A stretch of 64,000 nucleotides of DNA from Zantedeschia hybrid cultivar (GCA_030544215.1 JARZZO010000001.1:40637670-40701669); one strand, 5' to 3'; counted from the first letter of the stretch, positions 11,836 to 23,954 are shown. The notes: generated from the letters alone by a model not told the origin. Program-made: numbers and translations.

Positions 11836-11914
11836 ATAAGCATCATAGCCTTGATTGATCTATTTCCTGGCCTTCAAAGCTGACAAAAACTTTCCCAGAG
11901 TTCTTCTTAGGACA

Positions 11915-12319
11915 CTAAAAGTAGAATTTTTCCACACCAGGCAATTGGAATATCACCTTCTTTCTAAAACAGTCCAATACAGCACCATATCTTTCCAACC
12001 AGTCTATACCTAGAATAACATCAACATATGCTAGCTCAATTACATAAGCATCTACAAGCATACATCTAATTCCAATTTGAACCATTAAATTAGAAAGTAT
12101 AGATTGTGTGACCACTTCTTCCCCAATAACAATTGTAACAATTAGAGGTTTAGTATTCTGAATCAAACATCCACTTAAAAGCTCAACAATTCCAGTAGAA
12201 ACAAAAGAATGTGTAGTACCAAAATCAAACAAAACTCTAGCGAACAACCCAGAGATCAAAACAGTACATGTCAGCACATTATCTGAAATTTCAGTAGCCA
12301 GCTTTGTGAATGCACACAC
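11915..12319 (-). pseudogene. Gypsy aspartic protease (RVP_2-like)
   Basis: The 134-codon minus-strand frame contains 'ARVLFDFGTTHSFVS' (the usual active site is DSGATHSF, so the Ser is replaced by Phe), 'YVDVILGIDWLERYGAVLDC' and 'KKVIFQLPG', all typical of plant Gypsy proteases. It lies just upstream of the RT with a short broken linker. The altered active-site residue and surrounding stops indicate it is dead. Confidence 0.8.
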
Positions 12320-13225
12320 TCGGGTTTTTCCCTTCTAAGCCCACCAACATTCTTTTCTAGGATGCCTCCCTCCCATTGGGTACACAGAGAATTCTCTACT
12401 TCTTTTGCAACAGCTTGAAAAACTCTTTTTCTCTTATCATTATTCTTCCTTCAAAATGGTGTAAAGGGTTTCCTCTTGTTCTTATTTCTCTGCACTTCAA
12501 TGAAAATGTTATGCTCCCTCTATGTTTCAGCCATTGTCTTCAACCTAAAAGGAGCTACCCTTGCTTTGATTGTTGCCTGCAACTCATTAACCAATTGCTT
12601 CTCCCTTTCCTCTTCGTTAACAAAGAACTGAGGTGCATACCTTTCCAACTCTACAAATTTAGCTTCATACTCAGCTACTAACATAGCTCCCTGAGTCAAA
12701 TTCAGAAATTCTATAACTTTGGCATCTTTTATATGTGAGGAAAATTACCTCTTCTTAAACTCCTCCAAACATCTTTCCCAAGAAATATTCCCCTCCTAAC
12801 TAGCAAATACATTCCTCTTCATGGAGTCCCACCAAAATTCTACCTCCTGAGTGAACATAAATGTAGCCAATCTTACTTTACTCTCTACTGAACAACCAAT
12901 GGCATCAAATATCTTCTCCATTTATATAAGCCAATTCTCCACTACCTTTGGCATGCTCTCCCCTTTAAAGAATGAGGTCTCAACTTATTAAATTTATCTA
13001 TAATAGAAGCCCCAAAAGTTCTTTCCTAATATTGTACCACAGCCTGGGCTTGCATAGCATGAACCATCCCTTGAAAAGTCTACATAAAGCTTCCAAATTC
13101 CCCTAGATTAAGCCTTCTTTCTTCTATTAAAGCAACTGGGGAAACAAATGTTGAGCCTCATGCTCTAGGCTCTCAAATAGCAAGATCCATTTCCTGAGGA
13201 GGTCTACCTCTCTTGGCCATAATCT
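12320..13225 (-). pseudogene. Gypsy gag region, heavily broken
   Basis: No long frame survives. Minus-strand fragments near 12740-12960 read like the retrotransposon gag helical core, with Trp/Cys-rich 'CSVESKVRLATFMFTQ' and 'WWDSMKR' pieces. The position between PBS and protease supports gag. A plausible gag start is the complement of 'ggccat' at about 13216-13219. Confidence 0.55.
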
Positions 13226-13378
13226 GAAAGACCAAAGAAATTTTATTAAACTTCTTAAACAAATTCTAAGAGTAACTACTCTCAACTAGTCTACCCACAT
13301 ACTAAGATCAATGAGCATGGCAACTAGATCAAATAGCACTGATAAAATTCTACCACAATCTCAACCAATTGGATAAGT

Positions 13379-13394
13379 CAATGCCCTGATACCA
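13379..13394 (-). other. Primer-binding site of the reverse Gypsy element
   Basis: The minus strand reads TGGTATCAGGGCATTG, one base different from the initiator tRNA-Met complement TGGTATCAGAGC over its first 12 bases. Five bases separate it from the LTR that starts (in + reading) TGTCACACCC at 13400. Confidence 0.8.
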
Positions 13395-13399
13395 CTAGC

Positions 13400-14036
13400 T
13401 GTCACACCCTTGAACATCAGTTTGGGTCTAATGCCTACTATGGAGCCAGGTGCATGTAACAGTGAGACAACACAATAGAAACATAACATAATTGAAATTT
13501 AACGGAAGCAAAACTTAATCTACAACAGTGCCAAACCAAACTTACATACCTAACCATACCAAAATCCTCCAGAAATCTTTATTATAGCACCAAAGGTACA
13601 TAAGATTCCCTCAAGCTTAGCCAAAAGTTACAATCTTGTCTCAAGCCTATTACAGAAATTATTCTTCAGTAGAACTTCACATCTAATCACCTGTAATAGT
13701 AGAAACATTCTCTCTCCAAGCAGCAAACCACTACTCGAAGCTTTAGGCAGCTCACTGGCCTATAAAATCTAAAAATAAGCAGTGATTTATGAGTACAATT
13801 AAGTAGGCTTCTACACCTTACCAAGCTAAGCATATAATACTTAAAATGGAGTTGAAACAAACATTTAACTAATTACAAGGAAATTTTAACTAAACATAGT
13901 CAAACTGTAGGTCATCCACAAGTTCAAGTAATTAGATAAGCACATAATCAAAAGCCAATTTAGACAGTACCAATAGATTATCGTAGGTCCAATAATCAAA
14001 TTTAGAAATAAGTTTAATCAAACTTAGAACATGTTG
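13400..14036 (-). repeat. Gypsy 5' LTR, 3' part
   Basis: It starts TGTCACACCC next to the PBS, so on the minus strand the LTR ends GGGTGTGACA, a common Gypsy LTR end. Sequence character changes near 14037. The rest of the LTR may be at 15490-16960. Confidence 0.55.
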
Positions 14037-15489
14037 CTCATATTATGGAGAACTCGGAGGAGGTGAATGGGTTATCAGAAATTTAAATGATGAGCTAAAT
14101 AGAAACTAATCGCAATTGCACAACAAGGGGAGGAAATTGGGAACAATCACGCAAGATGCACAAAGATTTATACTAGTTTGGTCTGTCCAGACCTACGTCC
14201 AGTCCTCAAGCAACCTCTCGAGAATTCCACTAACACAAGGTACAAACTCCTTGCAGGTTAATCAACACAAAAACCACAACTCCCAGCCTTAGCTGGTCCT
14301 CTCTTCAACACAATGAAGAGGACAACAACCCTTTGCACAACTGCGTGCCCTCTCTTTCAACAACTAGGAAGAGGGGATATAGAAACAAAGTAGAGTATAG
14401 ATGAAATGAGAGTGCCTTGAAAGAGGTAGGTGTTCACGGATGAACACACAACAAGATCAAGACAAAAAAACCAAATTTAGAACAAAGAAAACACTAGTCT
14501 TGATCAGTTTGAAGAATCCCAGGAGTCTCTAAATGTGCAGATGAAGGAGTAGCTCAAGCTCTTGGATTCTTCTGTCTATCTCTCTCTCAATTCAAGAGTA
14601 CATAGTTCTTGTGGATATAGAGGAGCAAAGTCTTGGCTGATTTTCTTGATGATTCAATCTCTCTTCTTGTTCTCTTCTCTCTTATGATCAAGATCTTCAT
14701 ATATTAGAGGTCTTTAAAATCTGTCCATTAGACTAGTGGAGGGAAACATTAGAAAGGCAGCTTCTAGTTGTGTCTAACATTTGAAATTTTCAAAGAGAGG
14801 AAGAGAGAGAGGCTTCTATCAATTGGATAACATCTTGTTCCTTCTGTATCCCTTAGAAACTTCGCAAGGCTACAGGTACATGCTTCCAAATGGTAAGTAG
14901 ATATTCATAGTTTTAATTATATTAACAATGGATTTTGAAGTTAACCTAATCTCCTACTAATTTTCGACGAATCATATAACTCTCTTTATGTGAAACGGGA
15001 GATGCCAATGATCTCCTAGTGGGGATCGAGATTCTGTTAACCACATGTATATAATCTTGAGGTAGCTTAACAAACTATACCATTCTTAATAGGTAGACAA
15101 CTATTGCCAATTACAACTCCTTGCAACTCCCGATCATTTGGCCTCTGAATTATTGCAACATTGTGTTAGCACAACAAATCATGGCATTAAGTCAAGTCTC
15201 GACCATCGTAACGTTATGAGCATGGATTAAGGATATAACTCTTGAGGTAGCTCAACAAAGTTACTCAGACTCCACCCCAAGGTAAGGCATCTCATGCCAT
15301 GGATTAAATCCTCATCCCTTTCCCAAGCCAACCTTGTGGTAGCACAACAAGCCAAACCCGACCCAAAGCTAAGTAATTTAATCCATTACGATGGAAGGCC
15401 ACGTGGGTCATTTTCTTAACGTCCTCATGTTTACCAACTTGAATCTGAGAAGCAAGGGATTTTTTTGAATATTTTAGGTCTCATCATTC
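14037..15489 (-). repeat. Mixed repeat; includes a Copia-type leader in reverse
   Basis: The left part (14037-14870) is an unclassified repeat with no domain I recognise. The right part (about 14880-15480) is the reverse complement of a Copia-A-like leader. Blocks such as the complement of 'gaaaattagtgggag' and four copies of the TAGCxCAACAA motif (about 15063, 15167, 15248, 15340) match 1040-1400. No coding sequence was seen. Confidence 0.5.
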
Positions 15490-16960
15490 ATAGTGACACA
15501 TACATATTAGCTAAATTTGGAATATCATATATTAGTCAATTATAGAAAATATGTACACAGTAGCACATCCACACATATATCTTATATATGCATAAACAAC
15601 CTTGGGTGATCATGGACTTCACAATCTAAGTGTAGTTACCAAAGCCAATTGGTAATCCATTATAACCTATGGTGAAATACGCAAGCATGGCTGGCATCTC
15701 ATGCTCTTGATGATGTGGCTCCATCTCCTATGAGTCTTACTTCTCTTCAAGTCCTTCTCAGTAAATATGCTTCTTATAACTTACATGAATGGATAATTAG
15801 GCTTGTAGGCTCATAAAATTACATTCCATAATAATAAGAAACCTTGATTTTAATCAAGGGAAGTATGACACAGAGGGAGATAGAAAGTACAACCCAAATT
15901 TAATAGAGAGAGAGGGAGACATGCGAGTCTCATAAAACACACCATACACACATGCAACCATTCACCATACACAAATCGTCACATGACATTCCAGTCCATG
16001 ATCACCCAACCAATCACATAGACACAACACATGTATCTCATGGTGATATTCATACAGTTATATGTGAAATAACTTTTATTTCAAAATAATGTAACTATAT
16101 TCATAAGTTTGTGAAAACGTCGTTAGCTAAACAATTTAGTTAACTAATCATATAGTCCAAACTCTTTAAACTAAATTATTCACCATTATAGCATGGGGTA
16201 AGGCCACAAAACTCAGTTAATTAATCATATTAGAATCACATTCTAATTAATAACTAACTAACAAGAAGTTAGTTAAGTGAAAGAATTAAAACAATTTTAA
16301 AAGAACTCTTAACTAACAATTCTTGGGTTAAACCATGAAAATTGTATCAAAAGGCATTCAAAAGATTTTAAATCCGGTGAAATATTTTTTTTTTATTTTT
16401 CAGAATTTTTTTAGAACTTTAAACCATTTAAAATTTACAAGAAAAACTTAAAGGGAAATAACACAACGCTTGCGCATTGCGCCCTGACGCACGGCAAGCG
16501 GAGGAGGGGTGCATAGGGGTTAGGCGCGGGGCGTAGTGGACCATGGTCCACCATCTGTGGTTATGTGTGGTCTCCCCGACTGGAGTGCACGGCCAGAGCT
16601 TGCCGTAGCCACCGTGGTCCCCTCCACCCCCTCCTTGCTCGCGCAAGAGGGGAAGGGGGCCAGCGTCGCTGGCCGGCCGTTGCCGGCAACCACCATCGCT
16701 GTTGTTGGTGCCGTTGGCACTGTCCAACGGCGCCGGCACCGGTAGCCCCATGTCCCCTTTGTTTTTTTGGTTTAAAAACTTGCACGCCTCCTTACAGGTC
16801 CTCCGAGACTCTGACCGGTCATCCACCGTTGTCGCATGCTGCCTAAGAATTCCACCACCACCGTTTGATGTCCACTATTGTTGTGGACCTCCCTCAGTGA
16901 TCCAAGAACTCCGACGGTCGATTTATAGGGTTAGAAAATAATTTTAAATCTCCAAAAAAT
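15490..16960 (-). repeat. Probable remainder of the Gypsy LTR with a minus-strand TATA box
   Basis: An AT-rich part (15490-16430) is followed by a GC-rich part (16440-16910). On the minus strand CCTATAAAT lies at about 16922-16930, and the GC-rich stretch would be the start of the transcript. This looks like an LTR promoter, but the edges are not fixed. Overlapping open frames on both strands here are a by-product of GC richness. Confidence 0.4.
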
Positions 16961-17183
16961 ATGCCGCAAACGTGCAACTTCACGATGACAGTTTGACCTC
17001 CTCGGTACCTCAAACAGCATACAGAAGCATCCGTGGTGATCCCCTTAGTACCAGGAACGCGAGTTGTTCATCTCATAAACGACCTGGGAATGTCGACTAC
17101 ATGATGACCCCGTGCAGAATGCGAAAAGTCAAAAAAGACATCAAATTATGTTGAAACTCCGCCTATTTCGAAAACGCCAACAA

Positions 17184-17200
17184 CCTGGCTCTAATATCAC
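17184..17200 (-). other. Primer-binding site of Copia-B
   Basis: The minus strand reads TGATATTAGAGCCAGGTTG-like sequence directly next to the right LTR. It resembles TGGTATCAGAGCC with two substitutions. Its position fixes 17201 as the inner edge of the 5' LTR and confirms the reverse orientation. Confidence 0.75.
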
Positions 17201-18733
17201 TATAAGGATTCGACGCATGGCACAACAAAGTGATGAATCCTCATGTCAATCGTTGTTGGCTTTCAAAATTGAATACAAAGAACGACAAGCAACCATCCAT
17301 GAATAGTTTCTCACGTTTGCAACCTCCCGGTGATTGAAGACAAACGAGCGGGGATCCATAGGGTACATAGCTGATCAAGCACTCAGCCTCTAGCGACATC
17401 CACATGAGCACCAACGCAGCAAGATTCTTTCTACGAAGTCCTCAGTGTCGCCTTCTTGTTCCACTAGAGAGGAAGCAGAGAAGAGAGGAAGAGAGCACCA
17501 GGAAAGGGGCGGCGCACAGGTTGAGGAGAGGAGAGGGAGAGAGGGGTGGCTACAACTATGCACATGGCCAGGGTTTACACCACGCTGTATTTTATATTCT
17601 CCATGTGATTTTTCATAAAAACCCACCAAAAATTTAAATTTAACTCTCTCCTCAAACTAACTAATAACCTTATGTGTGTGACCCTCTAGGCTCAAATATT
17701 AATCAGGTTGCAAGCCATAAAGTTTATAAACTCCTTTATAAACTTTATCTCCGATTAACTATTAATCTGAATTGCGATAATTAAATTAGTCTGAAATAAT
17801 CATATGATTATTTCACTGGGCTTTTAAAAGACGAACGGCACCACACAACACATCATGATCCCAAAAGATATTTAGAGATAAATAAATACCCTTTTGGAAC
17901 CTTTTTGTCAGTAATTACCACACAACAATAATCCCTCATTCATATAATGTTTCCTAGTGTATTTAGGGTATGGTTAAACTGTCAAACCCTCTAATTCACC
18001 TAGTGGATGGAGTACTCAAACTGGTCTTGTCAAAAACATCCTTTTCGGCATATCATACTAACCCTAGCCAGAGATTTCTAAGTACCTAAACTCGAAACAT
18101 TCTCTCTCTAAGTATACTAAGAGTGAATGATCCCATATTGTACATTCAATCACCTTTACAAGTTTCTTATTGAATCTAATAATTTGGCTATTCATATCCC
18201 TTTTGTTAAGAATCCTTAACCAAGCATCAAGAGTCGGTAATCCCTTAGCAAGGTGTCTTTGATGTCTCAGGTTTAAGGATCTATTATGCAATTGTGACGT
18301 AGAATTTCCTGGTCAACAACTAGGTATAATGACCATATAGGAATTCTAACACGGACCAATTCAGTGAACTCATCCACAATAAGCACCTATATCTTTGCCT
18401 TAGTGTTACCACAGAAGTAATAATGAGATCAATCACCCTCACCATATAAGCCGGCATAAAATAAATTAGTCTATCCAAATATCTGATGTCCATTTCAGAT
18501 ATCCTATGATTGAGAATGTCTAAAGCTTATGTTTAGAATGGATTAATCTCATTATCACAATCTTGTTTTGATATAATCCATATTGTATAAGTTTATGGAC
18601 TTCGTTATAACAACCATTCACACACACGAAATATATAATGAATAAACCATCATTTTATTAATGAATAAGAAGTACAGAGATAGTGTCTATCACATATGAT
18701 GTGATTGGCTTGTAGGACACCTTGACTCCTTCA
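17201..18733 (-). repeat. Right (5') LTR of Copia-B
   Basis: It pairs with 3505-5042, begins TATAAGGATTC (TG changed to TA) and ends at ...CTTCA before the CCAAG target duplication at 18734-18738. A minus-strand TATA-like TATAAAAT lies at 17589-17596, matching the position in the left LTR. Confidence 0.8.
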
Positions 18734-18738
18734 CCAAG

Positions 18739-19292
18739 TAAATAAGTGCCTACCACCCCATATGAGATATGAAAGGATAAGAAGCTTGACTTTAAACATG
18801 TTAAAGTCTGGGGTTATGCCGCCCATGTGAAAAGATATGATCTAGATAATTTGGAATCCAGAATTGAAAGGTGCAGGTTTGTAGGATACCCAAGGAGACT
18901 TTTGGGTACTACTTCTACCATCTTAACGAATAAAATGTGTTTCTTGCTAGGAGAACTGTCTTTCTACAAGTGGAATGTATCCTTGAGGCAGACAGTGAGA
19001 GTAAGGTAGATTTAGAAGAGGTTCTAGATCCACAAGCCATAGTAGGGCCATCAGATAAACCTTTGCCTCAGGAGCTTATTCAAAAAAACACACACATGAA
19101 CCACATAGGTCTACAAAAGTACTTAGACAGTCTAAAAGATATGTGGGACATATTAGTGAAAGTTCAACTAGTGTGCCATCCACTGAGGATGATGATACTA
19201 AGACCTACCAAGAGACCATTAATAACCTAGAAGCCAGAAAATAGTAAGAAGCCGTAAATTTTGAAATGTAGTCCATATATACCAACCAAGTT
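18739..19292 (+). pseudogene. Copia-A integrase end and integrase-RT linker
   Basis: Directly after the CCAAG repeat the integrase reading resumes with 'TTPYEI', then 'KHVKVWGYAAHVKRYDLDN' and 'RCRFVGYPR' (18739-18900). It continues through the linker 'DSESKVDLEEVLDPQ' (18937-19230). Stops separate these frames. It ends at 'NQV' (19290), where the solo LTR sits. The same reading resumes at 20905. Confidence 0.8.
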
Positions 19293-20405
19293 TGTTTTAG
19301 TTATGTATGTTCGCCAAGCCAATCATATAACCTTCTACAATCTTATTCTCTTAATAATACTAAAGGCTTTATATTCATTATGTTAATTCGATTTAACATT
19401 TCACAATGAAGTCTATGAATATGTGCAATGAATATTAAATTATGATGAGATCATAATAATGTGATTAACATTATTTAAACACATATTCTTAAGTGTTCAT
19501 AATTGGAGGATATTTGAGAGGGACATCAAATATCTGCTAAGACTAGTACATGTATCTCCTGCTCATAAGATGAGGGTGATTGGTCTCATAGTTACTTCTA
19601 TGGAGACACTAAGGCGAACATGTAGGTGCTCATTAGTAAATAACTTCACTGAACTGATCCGACATGAATCACTGGATTGTAATTCACCTAACTATCAACC
19701 AGTTGATCATCATCGCAGTAGCGTAGTTGGTTCTTTGATTTGAGACACCAAAGATATATTGTCGATAGACTTCTGAATTTTGACCTTACCTAATAGACTC
19801 CTAACCATGGGATCTTAAATAGTTAAGCAATCAGATCGAGTAGAATATCTTCAAAGGTGACTATGTGATCAATAGGGGACCATTCACTTTCATTGATTAA
19901 AGAGAATGCTCTATAGTATGATGCCTAGGAATCCATAACCAAGGTATGACAATATATCAAAAAAGGTATTTTTTGATGATGCTTTGAGGCATCTGATCCA
20001 AGTAAGTGAACTAATTAGGGTTTGACAATTTACCATACCCTAAGTTCGGCTGAAAGAACTTGTACGAGTGAAGTATTATAGCCATGTGGTATCTGATGAT
20101 GGAAAGGTTCCTTGAGCAGGTTACTAAACCCAATACCTTCAGGGTCATGCGATATTGCTTAGCACCCAACTTAATCAAAAGCTTAGTCGATTATCATGAG
20201 ATGATAAATCGATTAAGTGTTTAATTCAATATGAGATATTAATCGAATTATTTTAAGCCAGTAAGGGGTTACTAGGATTATTGGACTCAAAACTAGACTG
20301 GTACTTGGGCCTAGAGGGTTATACGCACAAGGTTCTCGGTCGATGGATATTAAGTAAGAATTTATGTTAATATAGGGACTTTTGTGAAAAGTCACTGGGA
20401 ATTAA

Positions 20406-20415
20406 TATAAATATA
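20406..20415 (+). promoter_or_regulatory. TATA box of the Copia-A-family solo LTR
   Basis: TATAAATATA lies upstream of a CT-rich leader. The same arrangement occurs at 23464-23473 in the 3' LTR, so it marks the LTR promoter. Confidence 0.6.
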
Positions 20416-20475
20416 CGTCAGAGGAGAATTTTGGGCCAAGCTCTAGGGTTTCCCCACCATCTAGCCATCCCCCTC

Positions 20476-20479
<4 letters not shown>

Positions 20480-20522
<43 letters not shown>
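20480..20522 (+). repeat. (TC)n microsatellite
   Basis: A pure TC run of about 42 bases sits in the LTR leader. A shorter one sits at the matching place in the 3' LTR (about 23540-23571), so the tract is part of the LTR. Confidence 0.9.
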
Positions 20523-20524
<2 letters not shown>

Positions 20525-20904
20525 CCCCCTTGGTGAAGGAGGCACCCCCTTCGTCTCTCTCATCCGTTTCGTCTTCCACCCGTTGGAGACTCTACATGTA
20601 TGCCGCAGGAACCATCGAGAAGAAGAAGGACCAGCGATCATGCTGAACCTACAGAGGAAGCGAGGACGATCCCTCAACTAGAGAACCACGTGGATATCGC
20701 TAGAGGCTAGGCATCTACGTGGCTAGCGACATTGTTTAGATGGAATCAAGTTTCAATTGAGGATTCGATCCTATGTAAAGTGAAGAATTTTTCTTCCCTA
20801 TTTTTATTCTTAGAAATAGATTGGCATATCATGGAGAAGATTTTATTTTTCATTGTGTATTCGTTTTATCATATTTAGTTCGATCTCCCCATGCGATCCT
20901 TACA

Positions 20905-21700
20905 GTTTAGAACTTAGAAGACTTATCAGAAGGTATTATACCTATTAGTTGCAAGTGAATCTTTAAGAGAAAGATCGATGCAGATGGACGAATTGATACT
21001 TAGAAGGTAAGGTTGGTGGCAAAGGAATATCATCAAAGGCAAGGAACTAACTATGACGAGAGTTTGTCACCAATTGCCATGATAAAGTTGATCATAATTC
21101 TTCTCACCGTAGCTATACTATGATCATGAGATTTGGCAGAGGGATGTAAAAATTGCCTTCCTTAATAGAAACCTTGAGGAAGAGCTGTATATGATACAAC
21201 CTAAGGATTTTACAGCCAAAGAGCATCCAAACAAAGTGCGCAAGTTTCAGAAATCTATTTATGGATTGAAGCAAACTTCTCAGAGTTGGAACATAAAATT
21301 TGATGAGGCGATCAAATCTTATGGCTTCATTAAGAATGAAAATAAGTTATGGGTGTACAAAAAGACTAGTGAGAGTACAGTCACATTCCTCGTACTTTAC
21401 GTTGATGTCATCCTGCTCATTGGGAATGATGTAGCAATGTTATCATTGATTTAAGTATGGCTATCAAATAACTTCTCCATAAAGGATTTGAGAGAAACAT
21501 CCTCTATGTTGGAGATCAGGATCTATAGAGATAGATCCAAGAGGATGTTTGGCTTCACCCAATCCATATACATAGACACTATAGTCTAAACGTTTGGCAT
21601 AAAAAATTCTAAGAGAGGCCTCATACTGATAGGATATAGAATTAACCACTCTAAAGAGCAGTCTCTAAAACTCCTAAAGAGTGACTAGTGCATGAATAGA
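20905..21700 (+). pseudogene. Copia-A reverse transcriptase, broken
   Basis: The reading starts in the RT N-terminal region ('IIPISCK', then a stop, then 'FKRKIDADGRID', 'VRLVAKEYHQRQGTNYDE'). It continues with 'VYKKTSESTVTFLVLYVDV' in the open segment 21191-21454, where the catalytic YVDD reads YVDV. Stops occur at several conserved Trp positions (Trp to TAG or TGA), consistent with C-to-T decay of an old methylated copy. Confidence 0.8.
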
Positions 21701-21899
21701 GTTTTCTATTCATCTATGATACGATCGATCATGTACGTCATGCTATGTACAAGGCCTAATATGGCATATGCTTTAAATGTTATAAGCATATATCAGACGG
21801 ATCCAAGTGCACACTAACTACTTTAAGAAGAATAAAGGATATGTTTCCGATCTATAGAGGAGGTGATTTGATCTATAGAGCATACTGACTCGAACTTCC

Positions 21900-22361
21900 A
21901 ATCTGATCCGGATGATAGCAATTCTACTTTCGAATTTGTGTTTATACTGAACAGAGGGGCAACGAGCTAGAAGAGTTCTAAGCAGGAAATCACTATAGAT
22001 TCGACAACAGAAGCTGAATACGTTGTTGCTGCTAAAGACACCAAGAAAGCAGTTTAGATGAAAAAGTTCATCACTGACCTTGGGGTTGTGTCAAACATCT
22101 CTAATCCGGTCTCGTTGTTGTGTGACGATAACGGGGCTATTACATGAGCAAAAGGATCATAGTATCATCAGAAGTCGAAGCATATTCTGAAGCACTTTCA
22201 CCTAATTAGGAAGATCATTGCCAGAGGAGATGTACTAGTGTAACGAGCTCCTTCAGCTGATAATGTAGTAGATCTGCTGACTAAACCTTTGACTCAAATT
22301 ATATTTGAGCGCCACCTAGATTCGATGGGGATCCAACATAAGGGTGATTAGCTTTAGTCTA
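21900..22361 (+). pseudogene. Copia-A RNase H, broken
   Basis: Fragments read 'TIDSTTEAEYVVAA' (the conserved STxEAEY block) and 'NPVSLLCDDNGAI', followed by 'HQKSKHILKHFHLIR' and 'ADNVVDLLTKPLTQ'. It ends with 'HLDSMGIQHKGD' just before the purine tract AAGTGGGAGA at 22361-22370. Four or more stops interrupt it. Confidence 0.8.
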
Positions 22362-22371
22362 AGTGGGAGAT

Positions 22372-23531
22372 TGTTAATTATGTATGTTCGTCAAGCCAAT
22401 CATATAACTATTATGCATAGTCTTGTTCTTTTAATAATAATAAAGGCATGATATTCATTATATGTAAATCGATTATATTGTTTCATAGTGAAGTCCGTGA
22501 ATGTGTGCAATGCAGATTAAATTATGAGGAAATCATAATAATGAGATTAATCTTCTATAAACACATATTCTTAGATGTTCCTAGTCGAAAGATATTTGAG
22601 AAGGACATCAAATATCGGTGAATACAAGTTATTCCTGCTCATAAGATAAAGGTAACTGATCTTATAGTCACTTGTATGGAGACACTAAGGCGACCATGCA
22701 GATGCTCATTGGAGAATGAGTTTACTAAACTGATTCATCACATGAATCACTAGATGGTAATGTACCTAATTATCAACCAGTTGATTCATCGTCACAGTGA
22801 CGTAGTTAGTCCTTGGACTTGAGATACTAAAGATATTTTGTTGATGGACTTCTATATTTTTACCTTAGCTTATAGATCTCTAACTATGGAATCTTAATTA
22901 GTTAAGTCATTAGGTGCAATGGAACATCTTCAAAGGTGATTGTGTGGTTAATATGAGATTATTTGCTCTCGGTAATTAGAGAGAAAATACTCTATGGAGT
23001 GATGCCTAAGAGTTCTTGGCCAGGGCAAGACAGTATATCAGAAAAGGTATTTTCTGATAATGTTTTGAGGCATCCGATCTACGTGAGTGAACGTATTAAG
23101 ATTTGATAGTTAACCATACCCTAAGTTCACTTAAGAGTATTATATGAATGAAAGATTATAGCTACGTGATAATCGATAACAAAAAGGTTCCTTGAGCGGG
23201 TTGCTGAACCTTAGTACCTTCGAGATTATATATTATTGCTTAGCACCTAACTTGATCAAGAGCCCGGTCAATTATCATAGGATGATAAATTGATTAAATA
23301 TTTATTCAATATAGAATATTAAATAAACTACTTTAAGTCAGTAAGGGTTACTGGGCTTAATGGGCTTGAGATTAGACTGGCACTTGAGCCTAGAGGGTCA
23401 CATGCACAAGGTTCTCAATTCATGGATATTAAGTAGGAACTTAGAAAAATTGCGTCGAACTAATATAAATATATGTCTGAGGGAAACCTTAGGTAAGCTT
23501 TGGGGTTTCCCCACTATCTGGTCATCCCCCT

Positions 23532-23576
<45 letters not shown>

Positions 23577-23954
23577 GCTGGCCCCCTTGGTGAAGGGCAC
23601 CGCCTTCGTTTCCCTCGTCCACTTCATCTTTCGCCTGCCACAGACTCCGCCTGCTTGCCGTAGGCACCGTTGAGAACAAAAAGGACCAGAGATCACGCCA
23701 AACCTGTAAAGGAAGCGAGGAAGATCCCTCAATTGGAGAACCGTGTAGATACTACTGGAGGTCGGGCATCTGCGTGGCTGGCAGCGTCGCACCTCCAGAA
23801 CCAAATGAACGCGAATCTAATTCTGCGTAAGGTGAAGAATCATTCTTTCCTATTTTTCATCTTAGAAACTAATCGGGAACACACAAGGATTTTATTTATG
23901 TTGCATTCATGTTATTTGAAGTTTTAATCTGCATCTCCCTATGCGATCCTTATA
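22372..23954 (+). repeat. 3' LTR of Copia-A
   Basis: It starts TGTTAATTATG right after the purine tract and ends CCTTATA. It has a TATA box at 23464-23473 and a (TC)n run near 23540-23571. It pairs with 1-960 and with the solo LTR at 19293-20904. The target duplication cannot be checked because the left end is outside the window. Confidence 0.8.

Larger units (their letters stand above)
11053..13399 (-). mobile_element. Reverse Gypsy (Ty3-type) retrotransposon internal region, truncated
   Basis: Going right to left on the minus strand this holds a PBS, gag-like sequence, aspartic protease and reverse transcriptase, and then stops inside RT at about 11053 where Copia-B gag begins. RNase H, integrase and the 3' LTR are missing. 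The domain order and the PBS type (TGGTATCAGGGC) fit a Gypsy element of the chromovirus group. That group call is an inference, since no integrase or chromodomain is present. Confidence 0.8.
3505..18733 (-). mobile_element. Copia-B: reverse Copia element inserted in the Copia-A integrase
   Basis: The element has LTRs at 3505-5042 and 17201-18733, both in minus orientation, starting TG (TA in the right copy) and ending near CA/TA. It is flanked by the 5-bp target duplication CCAAG at 3500-3504 and 18734-18738. The order along the minus strand is right LTR, PBS (17184-17200), leader, gag (11052 down to 10521 and on at 8407), protease, integrase, RT, RNase H, polypurine tract (5045-5053) and left LTR. 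Later insertions are a solo LTR (8413-10515) and Gypsy-derived sequence (about 11053-16960). All domains carry stops. It is related to Copia-A but its LTR is clearly diverged. Confidence 0.85.
19293..20904 (+). mobile_element. Solo LTR of the Copia-A family, inserted in Copia-A RT
   Basis: It begins TGTTTTAGTTATG and ends CCTTACA, and it aligns with the 3' LTR at 22372-23954 (TGTTAATTATG to CCTTATA). RT coding reads into it on the left and out of it on the right, with GTT present on both sides as a remnant of the target duplication. It has a TATA box (TATAAATATA, 20406-20415) and an internal (CT)n tract at about 20480-20522. No internal domain is present, so it is a solo LTR. Confidence 0.8.
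1..23954 (+). mobile_element. Copia-A: outer LTR retrotransposon, opened by two insertions
   Basis: This is a Copia-order element (gag, protease, integrase, RT, RNase H) whose left end lies outside the window. Its parts in order are the 5' LTR end (1-960), leader (961-1431), gag, protease and integrase (1432-3504), then integrase and RT after an insertion (18739-19292), RT and RNase H after a second insertion (20905-22361), a purine tract (22361-22370) and the 3' LTR (22372-23954). The integrase reading is cut at 3504 and resumes at 18739 after the CCAAG target duplication of Copia-B. The RT reading is cut at 19292 and resumes at 20905 after a solo LTR. Many stops and frameshifts show it is inactive. 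The Copia assignment follows from domain order; the lineage within Copia is not determined. Confidence 0.85.

Noticed and set aside
16428..16941. Pro/Gly/Arg-rich frames on both strands as candidate genes.
   Set aside because: They sit in the GC-rich leader of a probable Gypsy LTR just downstream of a minus-strand TATA box.
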